Under the pieces are notes generated by a model, which had not been told where the DNA came from, did not search any database, and was given only the letters and a program-made list of their open reading frames with translations. A DNA stretch of 64,000 nucleotides from Dillenia suffruticosa (lineage: Eukaryota; Streptophyta; Magnoliopsida; Dilleniales; Dilleniaceae): contig JAVTVX010000026.1 of NCBI GenBank assembly GCA_033439265.1, forward strand, positions 265,501-329,500. The letters are read 5' to 3'. Positions within the stretch are counted from its first letter, which is position 1, and the number at the start of each line of letters is the position of its first letter. This document shows positions 51,801-60,800 of the stretch, piece after piece. Position numbers and translations under genes: made by a program.

Positions 51801-54800
51801 CAATCTCTTGTATGGTTCATTATACACTTTACTCTTTGATTCTTAGATAATCTCTCACAACTTTTTTTACATTTTTGTATTGTTCATATGCATTGCTACT
51901 ACTATTATCTTTAAGATTCTTATAATACTCTCGTTTGGTCCGAATAACAGTTTGTATTTTTTCGTTCCACTAACCATAATTCCTTACCTATTGCTGTCTG
52001 GCCCTTAGATACACCAAGAACTTCCCTACCTATATTCCTAATATTAGTAAATATCTCTTTCCACATTGTTTCTAAATCATTATTAGTGGATTAATTCGCT
52101 TCTTGAATTAATTTATCACTAAATGTCATCACATTTTCTCTTTTCAGATTCCACCACTTAATTCTTGGCTTCATAAATGGACGATACTTCTTTTGTCTTT
52201 TAAATACACATATCTAAAATTAGGAGTCTATGATGAGTTGTCACACTCTTTCCCGGTATAATCTTGCAATCCTTACAGGTCATTTTATCACCTCTTCTTG
52301 TGAGAATCTATTTGGCTAGCATTAACTCTACTTCTATATGTAACTAAGTACGTGTTTTTTTTCTTAAACATGGTGTTTATAACTATCAGATTAAATGCTA
52401 TCGCAAACTCTAAAATGGTATCTCCTACCTCATTCCTACTACCAAAACCAAAGTTTCTATGTACGAGTTCAAATTCTTCATTCTTCTCTCCTACATGTCC
52501 ATTTAAGTCTCCTCCGATAAATAACTTTTCTCTTTTAGGTATGACTTGTATAAATTCATATAGATCCTCCCAAAATTATCTTTTACTAATTACATCTATA
52601 CCTATTTATGACATATAAACACTAACTATATTAATTACGTTTTCTCCATCTAATATTTTGACAAGTATAATTCGATCATATTTCCTTTTTATCTCTATTA
52701 TATCATCTAATAAATCTTTATGTACGATTATTCCTACCCATTTTTAGTTCTATCCCTACCTGTGTATTAAAACTTATGACCATAAGCCTCTACTACTCTA
52801 GTCTTCTTCCCGACCCACTTAGTTTCTTGAAGACATATGATATGAATTTTTTGTTTATTCATTATTTCTCATATCTCTCGTAATTTACCGACCAAAGATC
52901 ATATGTTCCAAGTGGCTAAACGAATCCTATCTTCATGGACTAACTTATTTACCTGCACCCTAGAATCTCTTATTAACTTATCACTACATCCGGGGTCCGA
53001 TGTAACGCATTGCTGAGAAGGAAATGCCCCAAAAGTTTTTATATGAATTTCTAAGGACTGCAATGAGAAAATCTCACTTTAGCATTGGTATCTCATATAT
53101 TGTGGCACAAACAATACTTACTCTAACCTTATGCTAAAGGGAATTGGTATCTAAGTGGAATCTCCAAAACTAAAGAAATATTCTTAGATACCACATTACC
53201 TAGACCCAAACACACCGTCAAACTTAGGTTTAGAAACTTGATCCGATGTCACCAAATGATCTTACTTGGCCAAACCTCTCTCAGACTAGAGAGAATCATG
53301 CATTAACTTCTCAATATTATCCACTATTCTAGCAAAAACCCTTGAAAGGGAGAGAAAATATAGGAAGGAAACATTAGACAAACAATCAACGATAAAATTG
53401 ATACATCCACCCAAGGTAAGTCTTATATTTTATGTAACTATCATCTACTCTAAAAGTGTACACTGGTGGAGGAATGCGTTACCATTTGTTTTGTATCTTA
53501 ACACTCCCACTCATGTATTGGATAATGCATCTAATCATATGAAATTTTTAAATAAGATGAGAAGGGGACTGACATAATTTGAATTGAGGACCTGCCACTA
53601 TGATTGTATCTTATATTTTATGTAACTACCATACACTTCAAAAGCTGAAGCTAGCATAGGAAAGCATAATTAAGTTAAATGTTTTGTATCTTAATACTAA
53701 GAAAAGTTCTCTTCCACCCGTCTAATCTCCTAAGAATCCTATCCACAACCGGATCCCAAATTGCACTCCTAGGATTACCCACTAGAGGAACCTGTAAATA
53801 AGAGATTGATAGGTCCCTCTTTGTACAACTAATTATTCCCGCCAAGTTATCAAGGCCCTTACTGGACACATTTATACAAAGGGTTTCAAGGTTTATGACT
53901 TTAGGACATAAAACGGAAGTAGAGAGCAGCCCTTTTTAATATTTTTACCTCCTTTGTGCTTCTTTTTTTTTTCCTTTTTCTAAAAGAAAACCAAATACAC
54001 TGTTTCTTGTATCATTATCCATATCAATGATGTGATGCCCCAAACTTGGAACATAACCGAAACACAGGTTGTCAATAAGCGCTGTAACCCATTAAGTTCC
54101 ACACAAGCCTCTTAACCTATTCCCCCATTTTAACTATTGTTGGATATAATCCTAGCCTAATGTCTTTGGAAGAGTTCATACATTGAAAACTTGTTTCTTC
54201 TATCACCTTCAAAAGTTCATAAACACAAGCTTCAAAACACAGAACTTTGTTTCATTTAGAATTCTTAAATAAAACGTAGGTATCTAGAGTAACCGACAAG
54301 ATTAGATGGCCTGAGCATTTCTTCTTCCAAACCCCACATGGCCCAGCTGGCAAAAGCCCATTTAAAGGTCTCAAAACCTCACCATGACACAATTACAAGA
54401 AACTTATAAGCTAGACCTGATGAATGGATAATAGCTTTTCAACATAAAAGAAAAACCATATAGAAGCTTCAAGACCAGTAAACACCTCTAGAGAAACAAA
54501 TTTTAAATCACATATTCTGTGTACAAAAGTGAAATCAATAAATCAATGTTATATTTCCCTTGTCAAAGTCAAGTAAATTTTCCATGCAGTCATATCAAGT
54601 GTTGCTTAGGAACTAAGAGGACCTAGTCAGGCCCTTCCCTTATAACACATAACTACTATCATATTCTAGCTATATACATGTAGGGAGCCCCCAGAGTGCA
54701 AGGACGCCCATCATACGCCCCAAGGCTATATACATGTCAAGTGCAATCTCGAAGAGCTTGCGCACAAGGCATCCTCCTAGATCATACCTAATGAGTTTCA

Positions 54801-57800
54801 AACATAAGGCCTGCTCTCGAACCATCCCCTATACTCAAATATCCAACATTCACTCTCATGGGTACCATAGTCGTTGTCACAGAATTCACAAGATCATGTT
54901 GTAACAAGCAAATTGCATGCTCCACCTTGGCTTACACATCCATACTTCGATTGTTCTATTTGAAGTGCAACTGGATTTTCTTAACAAAGCCAAATCAAGG
55001 AAAGTGTGGTTCCTTGGCATTTAGGGAATTATGACGTAAAGTCCTATAACAAGCATTAGGAAAACGAAATCATGCTTAACATGGCTCGGAAATTCAACAA
55101 ACTTAAGAAAAGTAAATAAATGAACAAACAAACAGTAATTCCAACTTGGCTCGTTTAACAAATGAAATATCAGAACTCATCAAATTGAGCTCAAAATAAG
55201 ATCAGTACGCTCATTTCTTTGCATATAGGTCATGGTCTTCATAACACATACAAAAGGTGTTGCATAACACAAAAGGAGAGTGAAAGAAAAATTATTGCGG
55301 CTAAATATATGATCCAATCAGGCTAGTAATAGGTGACAGAAATAAAGTTAAGCTCCAACATTCAAAACTACTAAAAAGCAACACCAATAACAATTCAAGA
55401 TCTTTGCTTTTTTCAAAATAAATATCCTATTTTTCTAGTATAATTTATCACAATTATAAGTAAGGTGCTTGGCCAGAATTATATACAGCACAGAATTCAT
55501 CCAGAAAAATAAGAGTTAAAAGGAAAATAAAAAAAAAAAGCTCCAAAATGATAAACTCTGCAGTTGTTTCAGGCATTTTAAGGGAAGAAGAAAAAGTGTC
55601 AGTAATAATACAAAAACAATGTACACATGAAATACCATAAGACTTCCAAAACCCATTGGTGAAAGAAAATAAAGGTTTTGTTCACTCTTAAGATATGTGC
55701 AAATATATATAGTCACAGATGGGATCTGACAAGCTATCTTCAAGATTACTTACCGGTTCTATCTTCTTCAGAACAGAAATCCCTGAATTCATATCATAAT
55801 CATACACAGAGGGAGGTGTCCGCAGTGAGCTGTATGAAAATCGTAAAATGCTTGAAGAAAATTCTGACTCTGATGGATCCACTGAGTAAATTGGATCGAT
55901 AAAATTAACAGCTTGGCCACCTGGAAGTCCTTTAAGTGATTCCCCAACTGCTGGAAGGCGGTGAACAATAACTTTTGGCAGACCATTTTCACGCTCATAT
56001 ACAACTAGGTGGTTACTGAAAAGCTGTATGTCCTGGATCTTCACACTGAACACAATTCAAAGCTGAATAAGCCTCCACTCTCTTCAAAGCAATAAAATGT
56101 AAAAAAGAATACCCTGAAATTCTAATAAGTTTATGAGTCGGCTGCCAATTGTATGGAACACAAGGCCACTTGAGATTATGAAAAGCAGAATATGCAGAAT
56201 TTAACATGTCGCACTGCATAAGGTAAACTAGTAAGTCAAAGTCAACACATTACTCCAACCAACCTCCACTACCAAAGGTTAAAAAGCTGATCAATCCACA
56301 AAAGGGAGTAATTTTCTTCGAGGATGAACATATAATGCATCTCCCATTAGGAGGTCGGTCAGAGAAACCTATTTAACCACATTTCCTCTCATAATGAAAG
56401 AGAAAAGTCCCACTGCACCACCTAAAAAAAGAGTAGCCCACTGCATAAGGCTTCCACAATTACAGATTCTGAAAGGGTGGTTAGCTGTATGCTATAGAAC
56501 CGCCTATGTTCTACAACATCTTCTGCGCATGTAAGATTTAAGATACACCAAAAATATAAATGTTTTAGGTTACTATCAAAGTAAAAAATAAAAATAAAAA
56601 TAAAAATTCTTGGATAAACTACACAACCCCCTCCCCCGCCCCTGTGTGCTTTGGCCTATTTGTAGATTGCCACGATGTGATTTAAAACTCGATAATTGAC
56701 CAACCCCTCATTTACCCAATTCGCAAATAACCCTTTTTCCATTAATCACATAACAAAACTACGACATGCAAACCACATGACAAGTTTAAAAAGTTCAATT
56801 TGAATTGTAATTTGATTATTAGAACACATACTCTCCAATTTAAGTTCCAATTAAACAATGTCCCAATTTAAGTCACAAAAAACATTCAAGATGAAATACC
56901 ATGATTTATGCTTTTTGCAGATTATATAGTGTTGGTGGATAAAACTAGAGATGATATTAGTGCTAATTTAGAGTTATAAAGGGTCACACTAGAATCCAGA
57001 GCGTTTAAATTGAGTAGATCAAAAACTGAATATATGAAATGTATGTCTAGCGACAATCATTAGAATAATAAAGAAACGATTAGGTTAAATGGACAAAATA
57101 TACAAAAAAGTGAACGATTTAGATATCTTGATTCTATCATTCAAAATGATAACAATATAGTTGGAAATGTGAATTCTAGAATTCAAACAGGTAGGATGAA
57201 ATGGAGAAGAGCATCCGAAATTCTTTGCGATCGCACAATACCACTACATTTGAAGGGAAAGTTCTATAGAATCGCGATAAGACTTGCACTATCATATGAT
57301 ACTGAGTGCTAGGCTATTAAATAACAACAAAAACAAAAAATGAATGTAACAGAAATGAGAATATTTAGATAATATGTGACAAATTTAGCAGAGATAGAAT
57401 TAAAAATGAAAAGATTCGTAACAAACTGAGAGTTAATTCAATTATGAATAAAATATGAGAATATCGTCTGAGATGGTTTAGGCATGTGCAAAGATGATCC
57501 AAAGACATATTGCTTAATAGAATCGAGAACTTAAACATAAGAAATCTAATAAAATATAGAGATACACCGTTGAAAACTTAGATGCAAATTATCCGTAAAA
57601 ACATAATAATTAATGCTTTAAACGAACAGATGATTTTGGATAGGAATAAATAGTATAGAAGAATCCGCACAAATTAAATCAATATTTTTTTATTTATATT
57701 TATATTTTTTATTTTTTATTTCTTATTTTTTTTATTTTTTATTTTTTTTATTTTTTTTATTTTTTTATTATTTATTTATTTATTTTTAATCATATCCATA

Positions 57801-60800
57801 TTTGTCTCTCAAACGACCGACCCTAATTATTGGGATTAAAACTCAGATTGTTGTTATTGCTAAAAATTCTCAAAATAAAACTCAAATTGATAGGATATGA
57901 CTCTAATGTTCAAATTAGACTCAAAATTGGGGTGTTTAAGTTCTCAAGTGGTTCACATTCAATAAGTTGTTAATTAATTGATGACAAGGGGTTATGTATT
58001 AATAGTCTAAATCACTGAATAGTTAATTGTTGAGTTTCAAACCGCAAGCTAGTACTGTGCAAATAGGCCAAACCATGGTGAGTTTATGCAGTTTACGCCA
58101 AATTCTCTCTCTTTCTCCTATTTTTTTATTATGAAACCATCTCACTTCTTTGGACAAATCTCATGCATGGCACTACAAGTAAAGAATGATAGAGAAAACT
58201 GCAAAAAGAGCCAGAAATTAATGAAAGGAAGATGAATTGAGAGGCTGTAAAGGACATTGTAATGCATAGTCTATAAATATAAGCACCAATCTCTCATTAT
58301 CACTTAATGCCCTTCCACACCATCAAGGGCAGTGTAACATAGTCTACAAAAGGAAGTGAACCTGACCCTCATTATGAAAAACAGTCGCAACATAAATGCT
58401 AGGAGACAACTGCCACTTGGAATTACCTCTCCCTGTGTGGAAGAAGAACTATGGTTGCAGACGTATTGTCCAATGGACAAGCTAGAACTTCTGAATTGTA
58501 GAACTCAGCACTCCTCCTCTTGATGAAAAAGTGATCACCACGGTGACCAACTGATGTGTCAATTCCATCCACTCGAGGTGTCAAGACCATCAGTCCGTTT
58601 TCAGGCTTTGAGACGTCAAGATAGAAAACAAACCTTGTATTTTTACTTTCAGATCCAACAAACAAAAATTTCTTGCTTTCAGAAGCCTGGAGATCAAGAG
58701 AAAACTTGTCATCCTTCTCGTGATAAAGGCAAGAGTCACTTGATTGTTCTGTCCCCAACTTATGTAACCACACCTGTTACAAGGAGACATAGATGATGAT
58801 TTGAGAAGCTAGTAGTAAGGAACATACTGTTCAACAAACAAAATGAATGACACAAAACTCACATATATCAACTTCCTAGTTTGGCAGAATCATATCTGGA
58901 CCTCTTTTATGCATTTTAGAAAGTTGACAATGAAAGCACAAATGAAGATAAATTCTACTTCTACAGGAAGCAATCGACTAGAGAATAATATAACAACAAC
59001 AACAAACCGAGCCTTAATTCCAATAATTTGGGATCGGCCATTTAAAAGATAAATCTGAAAATGATTAAAAAAAGATAAATAAATAAATAAAAATATATAT
59101 ATCTAAAATATGTTAGTTTAATTTGTACGAATTCTTCTACGCCACTCATTTCTATCCAAGATCATCTTCTCAACTAAACTCTTAACTATTATATCTTTAC
59201 GAATAACCTACATCCAACTTTTCAGCGGTTTAGCTCAACGTTTTACTAGATCTCCTATATTTAAATTCTCGATCCTCCTAACCGATGCATCCTTAAATCT
59301 TCTTTATACATGTTCAAACCATCTTAAGCGACACTCTCATATCTTATTCACAATTAAACTAACTCCCAATCTGTTACGAATATTTTCATTTCTAATTCTA
59401 TCTCTTTTAGTTTTGTCATACATTCACCTAAATATTCTCATTTCTGCTACGGGCATTTTTTATTCTTATTGTTGTTTAATAGGCCAATACTCAGTATCAT
59501 AAAATAGTGCAAGCCTAACCGCGGTTTTATAGAACTTTCCATTCAAATGCATCGGCATCATGCGATCACAAAAAATTCTGGATGTCTTTCTCCATTTCAT
59601 CCAACCCGCTTGAATCCTATGGTCCACATCTTCATTTATATTGTCATCATTTTGAATGATAGAATCTAGATATTTAAATCGACTAAAGAATAATAAGCAA
59701 GCTTTTTGGTTGTTTTAGAAGTTCCTTGATATTTTCCCTTGGCATTAATCATTCAGAGCCTTTTTGGGCTTTTATCAGATAAATTTCAATTTTTGTTCCT
59801 GAATCCTAACAACGGTGCACTTACTTGTTCTTAATGAAAAATTGTAGTGAATTGTTTTCCATCTTTCAAGAATACCGTGCGGTACCTAAGATGCAGTTTA
59901 ATGTTCCCTTTTGTATATTGCATAGTGACAATGCTCGAGAATATTTTTTTGCTCCTTTTCCAAATTTATGTCTTCACAGGGGGATTGAGCAATTTAACTA
60001 CACTCACATGGTTTGCAGGCTTTGTCATCCTCTTTATGATTTAAAGCAGTCCCCATAAACTCGGTTTGGTCGTTGTAGCACAATTGTTGAAAAGTTTGGG
60101 ATGACTTGCACAGAAGCCAATCATTCTGTGTTTTATCGTCACACTCCCCATGGCCAATGCTTTTATTTGATGGTCTATGTAGATGAAATCATCATCACCA
60201 GGCATGATCAGGATGGTGTTCTTCAAATTGAAACATCTCTTCTGTCATTTTCAAACTCAGGATTCGAGAAGAATCTTTGGGATTGAGGTGCATCAATCTA
60301 ATACTGGTCTTATCATTTCCTAAAGGAAAAATGCCTTAGACATTCTTGAAGAGACTAGTATGTTAAACTGTATACTGATACTCTCATGGATCCCAATGTT
60401 TAGCGCTTGCCAGTTCAGGGAGAGCACCTTGCATACCAGAAAGATTCCAGCATTTAGTTGGTAAGCTGAACTACCTAGCCATCACCCAACCCGATATTTC
60501 CTTTGTCGTGAGTGTAGTTAACCAATTCCTACAATCTCTGTGCGATAGCTATTGAGATGTTGTGGTTTGGATTTTAGGATACATTAAAGGGGCACAGGAC
60601 CAAGGACTGTTATATGAGGATATGGATCGTACTCAAGTGATAGATTATTCAGATGCAAATTCAGTAGGGTCTCTGTCAAATAGGCGCTCAGTAGATGAAG
60701 TTGATCTTTGATAATCAAGCTGCCTTACATTGCCTCTAATCCAGTTTTTCATGAGAGAACCAAATATATTGACATAGATTGCCATTTCATCGAACTGCCT

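Larger units (their letters stand above)
49060..53900 (-). mobile_element. L1-type LINE, split by an RTE and a TRIM-like element
   Basis: Minus strand from 53880: [20 protein letters not shown] and [14 protein letters not shown] (after the RT palm). It resumes past the TRIM-like insertion, then past the RTE (49987-53042) into the zinc-binding C-terminal part, and reaches an A/T-rich 3' end near 49060. The text GAATTTCTAAGGACT is present on both sides of the RTE. Truncated at 5' with stops and frameshifts. Confidence 0.68.

Noticed and set aside
54033-54900. Possible large LTR beginning GTGATGCCCC
   Set aside because: No second copy, primer site, polypurine tract or duplication is visible in the window.
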